Origin: Streptomyces vilmorinianum
Lineage (GTDB): Bacteria; Actinomycetota; Actinomycetes; Streptomycetales; Streptomycetaceae
NCBI RefSeq assembly: GCF_005517195.1
Contig: NZ_CP040244.1
Span: 4,854,001-4,918,000, forward strand
DNA: 64,000 nucleotides
Reading direction: 5' to 3'
The translations under genes were made by a program, and so were the position numbers. The notes below the pieces were generated by a model, which saw only the letters and a list, made by a program, of their open reading frames with translations, searched no databases and was not told the DNA's origin. Numbering within the stretch: the stretch's first letter is position 1; each line of letters opens with the position of its first letter. Below are positions 49,095-57,849 of the stretch, piece by piece.

Positions 49095-50432
49095 GTGAAG
49101 GAAATCCTGGACGCGATCCAGTCGCCGGAATCCACGTCCGCCGACTTCGCCAACATCAAGCTCCCCGAGTCCTACCGGGCCGTGACCGTCCACAAGGACG
49201 AGACCGAGATGTTCGCCGGGCTCGCCAGCCGCGACAAGGACCCGCGCAAGTCGCTCCACCTCGACGACGTGCCGCTGCCCGAGCTCGGCCCGGGTGAGGC
49301 CCTGGTCGCCGTCATGGCCAGCTCCGTGAACTACAACTCGGTCTGGACCTCGATCTTCGAGCCGATGGCGACCTTCGGCTTCCTCGAGCGCTACGGCAAG
49401 CTCTCCGAGCTCACCAAGCGCCACGACCTGCCGTACCACATCATCGGCTCCGACCTCGCGGGCGTCGTCCTGCGCACCGGCCCGGGCGTCAACGCCTGGA
49501 AGCCCGGCGACGAGGTCGTCGCGCACTGCCTCTCGGTCGAGCTGGAGTCCTCGGACGGCCACAACGACACGATGCTCGACCCCGAGCAGCGCATCTGGGG
49601 CTTCGAGACCAACTTCGGCGGCCTCGCCGAGATCGCCCTCGTGAAGTCCAACCAGCTGATGCCGAAGCCGGACCACCTCAGCTGGGAGGAGGCGGCGGCG
49701 CCCGGACTGGTGAACTCCACCGCGTACCGCCAGCTGGTCTCCCGCAACGGCGCCGGCATGAAGCAGGGCGACAACGTCCTGATCTGGGGCGCGAGCGGCG
49801 GCCTCGGCTCGTACGCCACCCAGTTCGCGCTGGCCGGCGGCGCCAACCCGATCTGTGTCGTCTCCAGCGACCAGAAGGCGGACATCTGCCGTGCGATGGG
49901 CGCCGAGGCGATCATCGACCGCAACGCCGAGGGCTACAAGTTCTGGAAGGACGAGCACACCCAGGACCCGAAGGAGTGGAAGCGCTTCGGCAAGCGCATC
50001 CGCGAGCTCACCGGCGGCGAGGACGTGGACATCGTCTTCGAGCACCCGGGCCGCGAGACCTTCGGCGCCTCCGTGTACGTCACCCGCAAGGGCGGCACGA
50101 TCGTCACCTGTGCCTCGACCTCGGGCTACAACCACGAGTACGACAACCGCTACCTGTGGATGTCGCTGAAGCGGATCATCGGCTCGCACTTCGCGAACTA
50201 CCGCGAGGCGTGGGAGGCCAACCGCCTGATCGCCAAGGGCAAGATCCACCCGACGCTCTCCAAGGTCTACTCCCTGGAGGAGACCGGCCAGGCCGCCTAC
50301 GACGTCCACCGCAACCTGCACCAGGGCAAGGTCGGCGTCCTCGCGCTCGCGCCGCAGGAGGGCCTCGGCGTGCGCAACCCGGAGATGCGCGCGAAGCACA
50401 TCGACGCCATCAACCGCTTCCGTAACATCTGA
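49095..50432 (+). CDS. ccr: Crotonyl-CoA carboxylase/reductase
   Basis: This 445-residue MDR-superfamily enzyme reductively carboxylates crotonyl-CoA to (2S)-ethylmalonyl-CoA using NADPH and CO2. The NADPH motif is LIWGASGGLGSYATQFALAGG. Ccr-type sequence is seen in VMASSVNYNSVWTSIFEPMATFGFLERYG, HIIGSDLAGVVLRTGPGVNAWKPGDEVVAHC and IVFEHPGRETFGASVYVTRKGG. Length matches Streptomyces Ccr. The GTG start follows CGGAGG. It is the first gene of the ethylmalonyl-CoA operon and also supplies ethylmalonyl-CoA extender units for polyketides. Confidence 0.97.
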   Translation: MKEILDAIQSPESTSADFANIKLPESYRAVTVHKDETEMFAGLASRDKDPRKSLHLDDVPLPELGPGEALVAVMASSVNYNSVWTSIFEPMATFGFLERYGKLSELTKRHDLPYHIIGSDLAGVVLRTGPGVNAWKPGDEVVAHCLSVELESSDGHNDTMLDPEQRIWGFETNFGGLAEIALVKSNQLMPKPDHLSWEEAAAPGLVNSTAYRQLVSRNGAGMKQGDNVLIWGASGGLGSYATQFALAGGANPICVVSSDQKADICRAMGAEAIIDRNAEGYKFWKDEHTQDPKEWKRFGKRIRELTGGEDVDIVFEHPGRETFGASVYVTRKGGTIVTCASTSGYNHEYDNRYLWMSLKRIIGSHFANYREAWEANRLIAKGKIHPTLSKVYSLEETGQAAYDVHRNLHQGKVGVLALAPQEGLGVRNPEMRAKHIDAINRFRNI

Positions 50433-50446
50433 TCCCGGGACCGTAT

Positions 50447-52459
50447 ATGACTGAGCGTCAGAAGGACCGGCCGTGGCTCATGCGGACCTACGCCGGTCAC
50501 TCGACCGCCGAGGCGTCCAACGAGCTGTACCGGCGCAACCTCGCCAAGGGTCAGACGGGCCTCTCGGTCGCGTTCGACCTGCCCACGCAGACCGGCTACG
50601 ACCCCGACCACATCCTCGCCCGCGGCGAGGTCGGCCGGGTCGGGGTCCCGGTCTCGCACCTCGGTGACATGCGCCGGCTGTTCCAGGACATCCCCCTGGA
50701 GCAGATGAACACCTCGATGACCATCAACGCCACGGCGATGTGGCTCCTGGCGCTCTACCAGGTGGTCGCGGAGGAGCAGGGCGCGGACGTCACCAGGCTC
50801 CAGGGCACCACCCAGAACGACATCGTGAAGGAGTACCTGTCGCGCGGGACGCACGTCTTCCCGCCCGGCCCGTCGCTCCGCCTCACGACGGACATGATCA
50901 CCTACACGGTGAACAACATCCCGAAGTGGAACCCGATCAACATCTGCAGCTACCACCTGCAGGAGGCGGGGGCCACTCCGGTCCAGGAGATCTCGTACGC
51001 GATGTCCACCGCCATCGCGGTGCTCGACGCGGTCCGCGACTCCGGCCAGGTGCCGGCGGACCGCTTCGGCGAGGTCGTCGCCCGTATCTCCTTCTTCGTG
51101 AACGCGGGTGTCCGCTTCATCGAGGAGATGTGCAAGATGCGCGCCTTCGGCCGCATCTGGGACAAGGTCACGCGCGAGCGGTACGGCATCGAGGACGCCA
51201 AGCAGCGCCGGTTCCGCTACGGCGTCCAGGTCAACTCGCTCGGTCTGACCGAGGCCCAGCCGGAGAACAACGTCCAGCGGATCGTCCTGGAGATGCTGGC
51301 CGTGACGCTCTCCAAGGACGCACGCGCGCGTGCCGTCCAGCTGCCCGCCTGGAACGAGGCGCTGGGCCTGCCCCGCCCCTGGGACCAGCAGTGGTCGCTC
51401 CGCATCCAGCAGGTGCTCGCCCACGAGTCCGACCTGCTGGAGTACGAGGACATCTTCGCCGGGTCGCACGTCATCGAGGCCAAGGTCGACTCGCTCGTCG
51501 AGGAGTGCCTGGCCGAGATCGACCGAATCCAGGAGATGGGCGGCGCGATGGCCGCCGTCGAGTCCGGCTACCTCAAGTCGCAGCTGGTCTCCTCGCACGC
51601 CGAGCGGCGGGCCCGGATCGAGGCCGGCGACGAGAAGATCGTCGGCGTCAACATCTTCCAGTCGACCGAGGAGAACCCGCTCACCGCGGACCTCGACACG
51701 GCGATCATGACGGTCGACCCGGCCAACGAGGCCAAGGTCGTCGCCAAGCTCCACGAGTGGCGCGACAACCGCGACGAGAACCGTGCCCAGGAGTCGCTGG
51801 CCGCCCTCAAGGCGACGGCGGCCGGGGAGGGCAACCTCTTCGCCGCCACCCTGGAGTGCGCGCGCGCCGGTGTCACCACCGGCGAGTGGTCCTGGGCGCT
51901 GCGGGACGTCTTCGGCGAGTTCCGCGCCCCCACGGGCGTCTCCTCCGCCCCGGTCGCGGTGACGGCCGAGGAGGGCACGCCGCTGGCTCTCGTACGGGAG
52001 AAGGTGGCGCGGACGGCCACGGAGCTGGGCTCCGGGCGGCTGCGGCTCCTGGTCGGCAAGCCGGGCCTGGACGGGCACTCCAACGGGGCCGAGCAGATCG
52101 CGGTACGCGCGCGTGACGCCGGTTTCGAGGTGGTCTACCAGGGGATCCGGCTGACCCCCGAGCAGATCGTCAACGCGGCCCTCGCGGAGGACGTGCACTG
52201 CGTGGGTCTGTCGATCCTCTCCGGCTCGCACGCCGAGCTGGTCCCGGACGTCCTCGACCGCCTCCGCGAGGCGGGCGCGACCGACATTCCGGTCATCGTC
52301 GGCGGGATCATCCCGAACGCCGACGCCGCAGAACTGAAGCGTGCGGGTGTGGCCGCCGTCTTCACACCGAAGGACTTCGGTATCACCGAGATCATCGGCC
52401 GTATCGTCGACGAGATCCGGAAAGCGAACAAGCTCGACCCTCTGGAGGTCCCCGCATGA
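50447..52459 (+). CDS. meaA: Ethylmalonyl-CoA mutase (MeaA), adenosylcobalamin-dependent
   Basis: This 670-residue mutase isomerises ethylmalonyl-CoA to methylsuccinyl-CoA. The N-terminal CoA-binding barrel begins DRPWLMRTYAGHSTAEASNELYRRNLAKGQTGLSVAFDLPTQTGYD. The C-terminal cobalamin domain has KPGLDGHSNG from residue 538 (lower-axial His544), LSILSG and VGGIIP. The large and B12 domains are in one chain, unlike heterodimeric methylmalonyl-CoA mutases. It starts 14 bp after ccr and overlaps the lyase gene by 4 bp (ATGA). Its position makes Ecm/MeaA preferable to methylmalonyl-CoA or isobutyryl-CoA mutase. Confidence 0.95.
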   Translation: MTERQKDRPWLMRTYAGHSTAEASNELYRRNLAKGQTGLSVAFDLPTQTGYDPDHILARGEVGRVGVPVSHLGDMRRLFQDIPLEQMNTSMTINATAMWLLALYQVVAEEQGADVTRLQGTTQNDIVKEYLSRGTHVFPPGPSLRLTTDMITYTVNNIPKWNPINICSYHLQEAGATPVQEISYAMSTAIAVLDAVRDSGQVPADRFGEVVARISFFVNAGVRFIEEMCKMRAFGRIWDKVTRERYGIEDAKQRRFRYGVQVNSLGLTEAQPENNVQRIVLEMLAVTLSKDARARAVQLPAWNEALGLPRPWDQQWSLRIQQVLAHESDLLEYEDIFAGSHVIEAKVDSLVEECLAEIDRIQEMGGAMAAVESGYLKSQLVSSHAERRARIEAGDEKIVGVNIFQSTEENPLTADLDTAIMTVDPANEAKVVAKLHEWRDNRDENRAQESLAALKATAAGEGNLFAATLECARAGVTTGEWSWALRDVFGEFRAPTGVSSAPVAVTAEEGTPLALVREKVARTATELGSGRLRLLVGKPGLDGHSNGAEQIAVRARDAGFEVVYQGIRLTPEQIVNAALAEDVHCVGLSILSGSHAELVPDVLDRLREAGATDIPVIVGGIIPNADAAELKRAGVAAVFTPKDFGITEIIGRIVDEIRKANKLDPLEVPA

Positions 52460-53430
52460 CCACGCCGGCTTCCCCTGTGAACCGACTCCGCCCGCGCCGC
52501 TCGTGCCTCGCGGTGCCCGGCTCGAACCCGCGCTTCCTGGAGAAGGCCCAGGGGCTGGACGCCGACCAGGTGTTCCTGGACCTGGAGGACGCCTGCGCGC
52601 CGCTCGCCAAGCCCGAGGCCCGTCACACCATCGTCAAGTTCCTCAACGAGGGCGACTGGACCGGCAAGACCCGGGTCGTGCGGGTCAACGACTGGACGAC
52701 CCACTGGACGTACCGTGACGTCGTCACCGTCGTCGAGGGCGCCGGCCAGAACCTCGACTGCATCATGCTGCCGAAGGTCCAGGACGCCCAGCAGATCGTG
52801 GCGCTCGACCTCCTGCTGACCCAGATCGAGAAGACGATGGGCTTCGAGGTCGGCAAGATCGGCATCGAGGCGCAGATCGAGAACGCCCAGGGCCTCACCA
52901 ACGTCAACGCGATCGCGCAGGCCTCGCAGCGCGTCGAGACGATCATCTTCGGCCCGGCCGACTTCATGGCCTCCATCAACATGAAGTCCCTGGTCGTCGG
53001 CGAGCAGCCGCCCGGCTACCCGGCGGACGCGTACCACCACATCCTGATGAGCATCCTGATGGCCGCCCGCGCCAACAACCTCCAGGCGATCGACGGCCCG
53101 TACCTGCAGATCCGCAACCCGGAGGGCTACAAGGCGGTCGCCCGGCGCGCCGCCGCCCTCGGCTTCGACGGCAAGTGGGTGCTCCACCCGGACCAGGTCG
53201 CCGCGGCGAACGAGATCTTCTCCCCCTCGCAGGAGGACTTCGACCACGCCGAGCTGATCCTGGACGCGTACGACTACTACACCTCCGAGGCCGGCGGCAA
53301 GAAGGGCTCGGCCATGCTCGGCGACGAGATGATCGACGAGGCCAGCCGCAAGATGGCCCTGGTCATCTCCGGCAAGGGCCGCGCCGCCGGTATGCAGCGC
53401 ACCAGCAAGTTCGAGATCCCGGAGGCGTAA
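52456..53430 (+). CDS. Malyl-CoA/beta-methylmalyl-CoA lyase (HpcH/HpaI/CitE family)
   Basis: This 324-residue Mg-dependent lyase cleaves beta-methylmalyl-CoA to glyoxylate and propionyl-CoA, and often also handles malyl-CoA. Family motifs are RSCLAVPGSNPRFLEKAQGLDADQVFLDLEDACAP with the metal Asp/Glu, IMLPKVQDAQQI, GIEAQIENAQGL and IIFGPADFMASI. The C-terminal GKWVLHPDQVAAANEIFSPS is typical. It is translationally coupled to the mutase gene. Confidence 0.93.
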   Translation: MTTPASPVNRLRPRRSCLAVPGSNPRFLEKAQGLDADQVFLDLEDACAPLAKPEARHTIVKFLNEGDWTGKTRVVRVNDWTTHWTYRDVVTVVEGAGQNLDCIMLPKVQDAQQIVALDLLLTQIEKTMGFEVGKIGIEAQIENAQGLTNVNAIAQASQRVETIIFGPADFMASINMKSLVVGEQPPGYPADAYHHILMSILMAARANNLQAIDGPYLQIRNPEGYKAVARRAAALGFDGKWVLHPDQVAAANEIFSPSQEDFDHAELILDAYDYYTSEAGGKKGSAMLGDEMIDEASRKMALVISGKGRAAGMQRTSKFEIPEA

Positions 53431-53434
53431 GACC

Positions 53435-53959
53435 ATGCAGTTCGGCCGCACCTACGAAGAGTTCGAAGTCGGCGCCGTCTACAAGCACTGGCCCGGAAAG
53501 ACGGTCACCGAGTACGACGACCACCTCTTCTGCCTGCTGACGATGAACCACCATCCGCTGCACATGGATGTGAACTACGCCGAGAACACGACGGACTTCA
53601 AGAAGAACGTCGTCGTCGGCAACTACATCTACTCGCTGCTGCTCGGCATGTCCGTGCCGGACGTCTCGGGCAAGGCGATCGCCAACCTGGAGATCGAGTC
53701 GCTGCGCCACGTCGCGCCGACCTTCCACGGCGACACCATCTACGGCGAGACCACGGTCCTCGACAAGACCCCCTCGAAGTCGAAGAACGACCGCGGCATC
53801 GTCTACGTCGAGACCAAGGGCTACAAGCAGGACGGCACCCTGGTGTGCGTCTTCCGCCGCAAGGTGATGGTCCCCACCGAGACGTACATCAAGGAGCGCG
53901 GCGGCGAGCAGCCCGGCCGCCCCGAGCTCATCGAGCCCTCCAAGAAGACGGAGAAGTAG
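53435..53959 (+). CDS. MaoC-family hydratase, probable mesaconyl-CoA hydratase
   Basis: This 174-residue hot-dog-fold hydratase begins GRTYEEFEVGAVYKHWPGKTVTEYDDHLFCLLTMNHHPLHMD, which contains the MaoC D-x4-H hydratase site (Asp and the HH pair). In the ethylmalonyl-CoA pathway it hydrates mesaconyl-C1-CoA to beta-methylmalyl-CoA. Rhodobacter mesaconyl-CoA hydratase is longer, but single-domain forms are usual in actinobacteria. It lies 4 bp after the lyase gene, so substrate transfer between consecutive steps is likely. Confidence 0.9.
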   Translation: MQFGRTYEEFEVGAVYKHWPGKTVTEYDDHLFCLLTMNHHPLHMDVNYAENTTDFKKNVVVGNYIYSLLLGMSVPDVSGKAIANLEIESLRHVAPTFHGDTIYGETTVLDKTPSKSKNDRGIVYVETKGYKQDGTLVCVFRRKVMVPTETYIKERGGEQPGRPELIEPSKKTEK

Positions 53960-53961
53960 CA

Positions 53962-55167
53962 ATGGCCCGACTCGCCCAGACCGCCGGGCTCACGGACGTC
54001 CAGCAGGAGATCCTCAAGACCGTCCGGGAGTTCGTCGACAAGGAGATCATCCCGGTCGCGACCGAGCTGGAGCACCGCGACGAGTACCCGCAGCAGATCG
54101 TCGACGGGCTCAAGGAGCTCGGCCTCTTCGGTCTGATGATCCCCGAGGAGTACGGCGGTCTCGGTGAGTCGCTGCTCACCTACGCGCTGTGCGTGGAGGA
54201 GATCGCCCGCGGCTGGATGTCGGTCTCCGGCATCATCAACACGCACTTCATCGTGGCGTACATGCTGAAGCAGCACGGCACCCAGGAGCAGAAGGACTAC
54301 TTCCTTCCGCGGATGGCGGCCGGCGAGACGCGTGGCGCGTTCTCGATGTCGGAGCCGGGTCTCGGCTCGGATGTGTCGGCCATCACGTCCAAGGCCGTCA
54401 AGGACGGCGACGAGTACGTCCTCAACGGCCAGAAGATGTGGCTGACGAACGGCGGCACGTCAACGCTGGTCGCCGTTCTCGTCCGAAGTGACGAAGGACA
54501 CCCTGAGGGTACGGCGCCCCACAAGTCGATGACGACCTTCCTCGTCGAGAAGGAGCCCGGCTTCGGAGAGGTCCGCCCCGGCCTCACCATCCCCGGGAAG
54601 ATCGACAAGATGGGTTACAAGGGCGTCGACACGACCGAACTCATCATGGACGGACTGCGCATTCCGGCCAATCGGGTCCTCGGCGGGGTCACCGGCCGAG
54701 GGTTTTACCAAATGATGGACGGCGTGGAAGTCGGCCGCGTGAATGTCGCGGCCCGTGGCTGCGGTGTCGCGCATCGTGCCTTCGAACTGGGTGTCTCGTA
54801 TGCCCAGCAACGTCACACTTTCGGCAAGCCGATCGCCCAGCACCAGGCGATTCAGTTCAAGCTGGCCGAGATGGCTACCAAGGTCGAGGCCGCTCATGCC
54901 ATGATGGTGAACGCAGCACGCAAAAAGGACTCCGGGGAACGAAACGACCTCGAAGCAGGGATGGCGAAGTACCTCGCCTCCGAATACTGCAAGGAAGTCG
55001 TCGAGGACGCCTTCCGTATCCATGGCGGATACGGGTTCTCGAAGGAGTACGAGATCGAGCGCCTCTACCGTGAGGCTCCGATGCTGCTCATCGGTGAAGG
55101 TACCGCCGAGATCCAGAAAATGATCATTGGGCGTCGGTTGCTCGAGGAGTACCGATTCCAGGGTTGA
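53962..55167 (+). CDS. Acyl-CoA dehydrogenase, probable (2S)-methylsuccinyl-CoA dehydrogenase
   Basis: This 401-residue FAD enzyme should oxidise methylsuccinyl-CoA to mesaconyl-CoA. Family motifs are GAFSMSEPGLGSDVSAITSKA, KMWLTNGG and QRHTFGKPIAQHQAIQFKLAEMA, with the catalytic Glu379 in GEGTAEIQ. It is shorter than the alphaproteobacterial enzyme, which has an N-terminal extension. The last gene of the operon, it starts 2 bp after the hydratase stop. From about 54460 onward its codons become clearly less GC-biased (gaa, aat, caa, cgt, ttt) than in the first half. Confidence 0.9.
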   Translation: MARLAQTAGLTDVQQEILKTVREFVDKEIIPVATELEHRDEYPQQIVDGLKELGLFGLMIPEEYGGLGESLLTYALCVEEIARGWMSVSGIINTHFIVAYMLKQHGTQEQKDYFLPRMAAGETRGAFSMSEPGLGSDVSAITSKAVKDGDEYVLNGQKMWLTNGGTSTLVAVLVRSDEGHPEGTAPHKSMTTFLVEKEPGFGEVRPGLTIPGKIDKMGYKGVDTTELIMDGLRIPANRVLGGVTGRGFYQMMDGVEVGRVNVAARGCGVAHRAFELGVSYAQQRHTFGKPIAQHQAIQFKLAEMATKVEAAHAMMVNAARKKDSGERNDLEAGMAKYLASEYCKEVVEDAFRIHGGYGFSKEYEIERLYREAPMLLIGEGTAEIQKMIIGRRLLEEYRFQG

Positions 55168-55347
55168 TTGTCGCATTTGGGTCGGTTCGGCCGCGAAGAA
55201 GATCACACCCTGGAAGCGTTTGCCGGGGGTTTCCGGCCGACCGACTCGGCTTCTGGCTTGCCCAGTTGCGGCCCGCAACCGATAGCATCGCCCGAAAGCC
55301 GCCGTCCCCTGTTGCCAGTGCGGCATCATCCGCTACGAAGGTCATCC

Positions 55348-56004
55348 ATGCCCCACAGCCAAACCTCTGCACCTCGCGACAGCCTTGCCGGCGTACGCAT
55401 CGCACGCGGAGCATCGCCGTGGCTTCTGCCGACCGTCGCCACCGCGGCGCTCAGCCTCGCGCGTGCGCGCAGGTCGAAGCGCGCCGCGGCCATCGCCGTG
55501 CCCACCACCGCGCTGGCGGCGGGCATGCTGTGGTTCTTCCGCGACCCCGAGCGTGAGATCGCTCAGGGCCGGGTCATCTCCCCCGCCGACGGTGTGGTGC
55601 AGAGCATCATGCCGTGGAAGGACGGCCGGACCCGGGTCGCCATCTTCATGAGCCCGCTGAACGTCCACGTCAACCGCGCGCCGCTGGCCGGCACGGTGAC
55701 GTCCGTGGAGCACATCCCCGGCGGGTTCGTCCCGGCGTTCAACAAGGAGAGCGAGAACAACGAGCGCGTTGTCTGGCACTTCGACACCGAGCTCGGTGAC
55801 ATCGAGATGGTGCAGATCGCGGGGGCCGTGGCCCGTCGCATCGTGCCGTACATCCCGCAGGGGACGAAGGTCGAGCAGGGCGAGCGCATCGGTCTGATCC
55901 GCTTCGGGTCGCGCGTCGACATCTACCTTCCGGAAGGTGTGGACGTCGCCGTCGAGGTCGGGCAGACCACGACCGCGGGGGTGACTCGCATTGACCGTGA
56001 TTGA
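55348..56004 (+). CDS. psd: Phosphatidylserine decarboxylase proenzyme
   Basis: This 218-residue short-form decarboxylase produces phosphatidylethanolamine. It self-cleaves before the Ser of the GS pair in LIRFGSRVDIYLPEGV to form the pyruvoyl group. Other conserved parts are WFFRDPERE, SPADGVV and IFMSPLNVHVNRAPLAG. An N-terminal hydrophobic segment suits membrane association. The 180 bp upstream hold no gene and presumably its promoter. It overlaps pssA by 14 bp. Confidence 0.95.
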   Translation: MPHSQTSAPRDSLAGVRIARGASPWLLPTVATAALSLARARRSKRAAAIAVPTTALAAGMLWFFRDPEREIAQGRVISPADGVVQSIMPWKDGRTRVAIFMSPLNVHVNRAPLAGTVTSVEHIPGGFVPAFNKESENNERVVWHFDTELGDIEMVQIAGAVARRIVPYIPQGTKVEQGERIGLIRFGSRVDIYLPEGVDVAVEVGQTTTAGVTRIDRD

Positions 56005-56872
56005 TCCCGACACCCGGGCCGCCGACTGGGTCGCCGACGCGGACGCGGACTCCGTCGAGGAGACCGAGGAGATGCCGCTGTCGCTGAGGCTGTCCATAGC
56101 GGACGCCCTCACGCTCGGTAACGCCACGTGTGGATTCATGGCGGTGTACTTCACCACCACGGGCATCCTCATCCCGCACCTCACCGGCAGCAACGAGACC
56201 GGCATGGCCCGCAACAGCGCCGCCACCGCCGTGATACTGATGCTGTGCGCGGCGATCTTCGACCTGTTCGACGGGCTCGTGGCGCGCAAGCTGCGCAGCT
56301 CGCCGATGGGCGCGGAGCTGGACAACCTCTCGGACCTGATCAGCTTCGGTCTGGCCCCGGCCTACTTCGTACTCGTGTACGGGATGGTCGCGGACGACGC
56401 GCAGCAGAAGGTCTCGGCGGTGGCCGCGATCGTGGTGCTGCTCGCGGTGGTGCTGCGGCTGGCGAGATTCTCCTGCGTGACCATGAAGGACGGCATGTTC
56501 CAGGGCATGCCGAGCCCCTTCGGCGCGCTGACGGTGGTCTCGATCGTGCTCCTCGAGCTGCCGTTCATCCCGACGCTGCTCGCGATCATCGGCGTCGCCT
56601 GGCTGATGGTGAGCCGGGTCGAGTACCCCAAGCCGCGGGGTGTCCTCGCGGTGGCGATGCTCGCCTGGATCGTCGGAGCCATGGGCATGCTGGCGGCGTG
56701 GGCGTTCGACGCGCCGGGTGGCGCGTTCCTGCTGCAGGCCGGCTGTGCGCTGCAGGTGGTGATGGGCGCCGTGATCCCCCTCTTCGCGACGGCCCGTCGG
56801 GTGAACACCTTCCGCGGCAACCGCCGCGAGAGCCGCGAGGCGCGACAGGCCGAGGTGGCCCAGCTGCCGTAG
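55991..56872 (+). CDS. pssA: CDP-diacylglycerol-serine O-phosphatidyltransferase
   Basis: This 293-residue integral membrane enzyme makes phosphatidylserine, the substrate of psd. The CDP-alcohol phosphatidyltransferase signature is present as DLFDGLVARKLRSSPMGAELDNLSD (D-G-x2-A-R-x8-G-x3-D-x3-D). Six to eight hydrophobic helices follow, with a basic C-terminal tail (TFRGNRRESREARQ). The TTG at 55991 has GGGGGTG at good spacing; a GTG at 55997 is the alternative. It overlaps psd, coupling two consecutive steps. Confidence 0.93.
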   Translation: MTVIDPDTRAADWVADADADSVEETEEMPLSLRLSIADALTLGNATCGFMAVYFTTTGILIPHLTGSNETGMARNSAATAVILMLCAAIFDLFDGLVARKLRSSPMGAELDNLSDLISFGLAPAYFVLVYGMVADDAQQKVSAVAAIVVLLAVVLRLARFSCVTMKDGMFQGMPSPFGALTVVSIVLLELPFIPTLLAIIGVAWLMVSRVEYPKPRGVLAVAMLAWIVGAMGMLAAWAFDAPGGAFLLQAGCALQVVMGAVIPLFATARRVNTFRGNRRESREARQAEVAQLP

Positions 56873-56879
56873 GCGGTAC

Positions 56880-56933
56880 GGACATACGGAAGGGCCCGGA
56901 AGCGAGATCGCTTCCGGGCCCTTCCGTATGTCC
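56880..56933. terminator. 25-bp perfect hairpin, bidirectional terminator
   Basis: Perfect 25-bp arms flank AGAT, between the stop of pssA and the end of the convergent alpha/beta hydrolase gene. It begins 7 bp after one stop and ends at the base before the other gene. The stem contains GGAAGGGCCCGGAAGCG. Confidence 0.95.
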
Positions 56934-57614
56934 TCAGAGTCCCAGCAGGGACTCCGTGAGAGCGGCGGTGCGCCGGTGCCAGGCGCCCGCGCCGCGGAGC
57001 ATGGCGTGGCCGCCGGCCGCCATCGGGATGCCGACGGCGTCCGCGCCCGCCTCCCGGGCGCGGCGCACGAAGGCCCAGGACTCCGCGGCGGGGGTGACCC
57101 GGTCCGCCTCGTGGTGGAGCAGGAAGACCCCGCGGCCCCTGAGATGCTCCACGGGCTCCCCGGCCGGGCACCAGGGCGCGAGACCGACCACGCCGCGCAC
57201 CAGCGGGTCTCCCGCCGCACGCAGCGCCGCCCGGCCCCCCATCGAGTGCCCGACGAGAACGACGGGGACGTTCCCCGCGAGGTCCCGCAGCCGGCCGAGG
57301 GCCGCCTGGGCGTCGTGGGCGGCGTCGCAGCGCGGTCCGTTCCACCCGCGGCGCGCGTACCGCGCCTCGGCGACGAGCACGTCACGCCCTCGGGTGACAC
57401 GGGCGATCTCCGCCGCGAAGGGGCGCATGCGCAGCGCGGGGAGGTTCAGGGCGGGCGGTGCCTCCATGCCGTGCTCGTGGCCGCCGTGCAGCAGCAGCAC
57501 CGCGGCGGCCGGCACGGCGGGTGAGGTGCGCAGAACGAGGACGCCCCGGGGGCCGACGTCCTCCGCGGTGCCGTCTCCTCCCGGGTGAGCCAGATCCGCG
57601 CCGGACGTCGCCAT
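56934..57614 (-). CDS. Alpha/beta hydrolase
   Basis: This 226-residue hydrolase has the nucleophile elbow GHSMGG in VVLVGHSMGGRAALRAAG. A preceding AAVLLLHGGHEHG strand supplies the oxyanion loop, and HHEADRVTP provides the Asp. The C-terminal GGHAML region holds the His. The ATG at 57614 is preceded by GGAGG; the longer frame to 57902 is not coding-like. The substrate is unknown. The 235 bp upstream contain the liv operon terminator and otherwise nothing recognisable. Confidence 0.85.
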   Translation of the reverse strand: MATSGADLAHPGGDGTAEDVGPRGVLVLRTSPAVPAAAVLLLHGGHEHGMEAPPALNLPALRMRPFAAEIARVTRGRDVLVAEARYARRGWNGPRCDAAHDAQAALGRLRDLAGNVPVVLVGHSMGGRAALRAAGDPLVRGVVGLAPWCPAGEPVEHLRGRGVFLLHHEADRVTPAAESWAFVRRAREAGADAVGIPMAAGGHAMLRGAGAWHRRTAALTESLLGL

Positions 57615-57790
57615 GTGTTCCTCCAGCAGTCTCGTGCCGCTCATCACGATCGGCGAGACCAGTGTGACGGCAGCCGGCACCCGCCTGCCACAGGCCGTCA
57701 TGATCTGGCCATGGTTCAGTCGCTCGCCCACGGCCGGCGGGACGGTGTCGCCGGGGGCGCGGGTCGGACCGTGACCTGGGCGCGCGGACG

Positions 57791-57827
57791 CCCCGCACCG
57801 CGCCGAGGGCTTCGGCGCGGTGCGGGG
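57791..57827 (-). terminator. Hairpin terminator of the liv operon
   Basis: CCCCGCACCGCGCCGA pairs perfectly with its complement (16 bp) around a 5-base loop, 22 bp past the stop of the substrate-binding protein gene, the last gene of the operon. Confidence 0.85.
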
Positions 57828-57849
57828 TCGTCGCGATCCGCTCCCCGGC

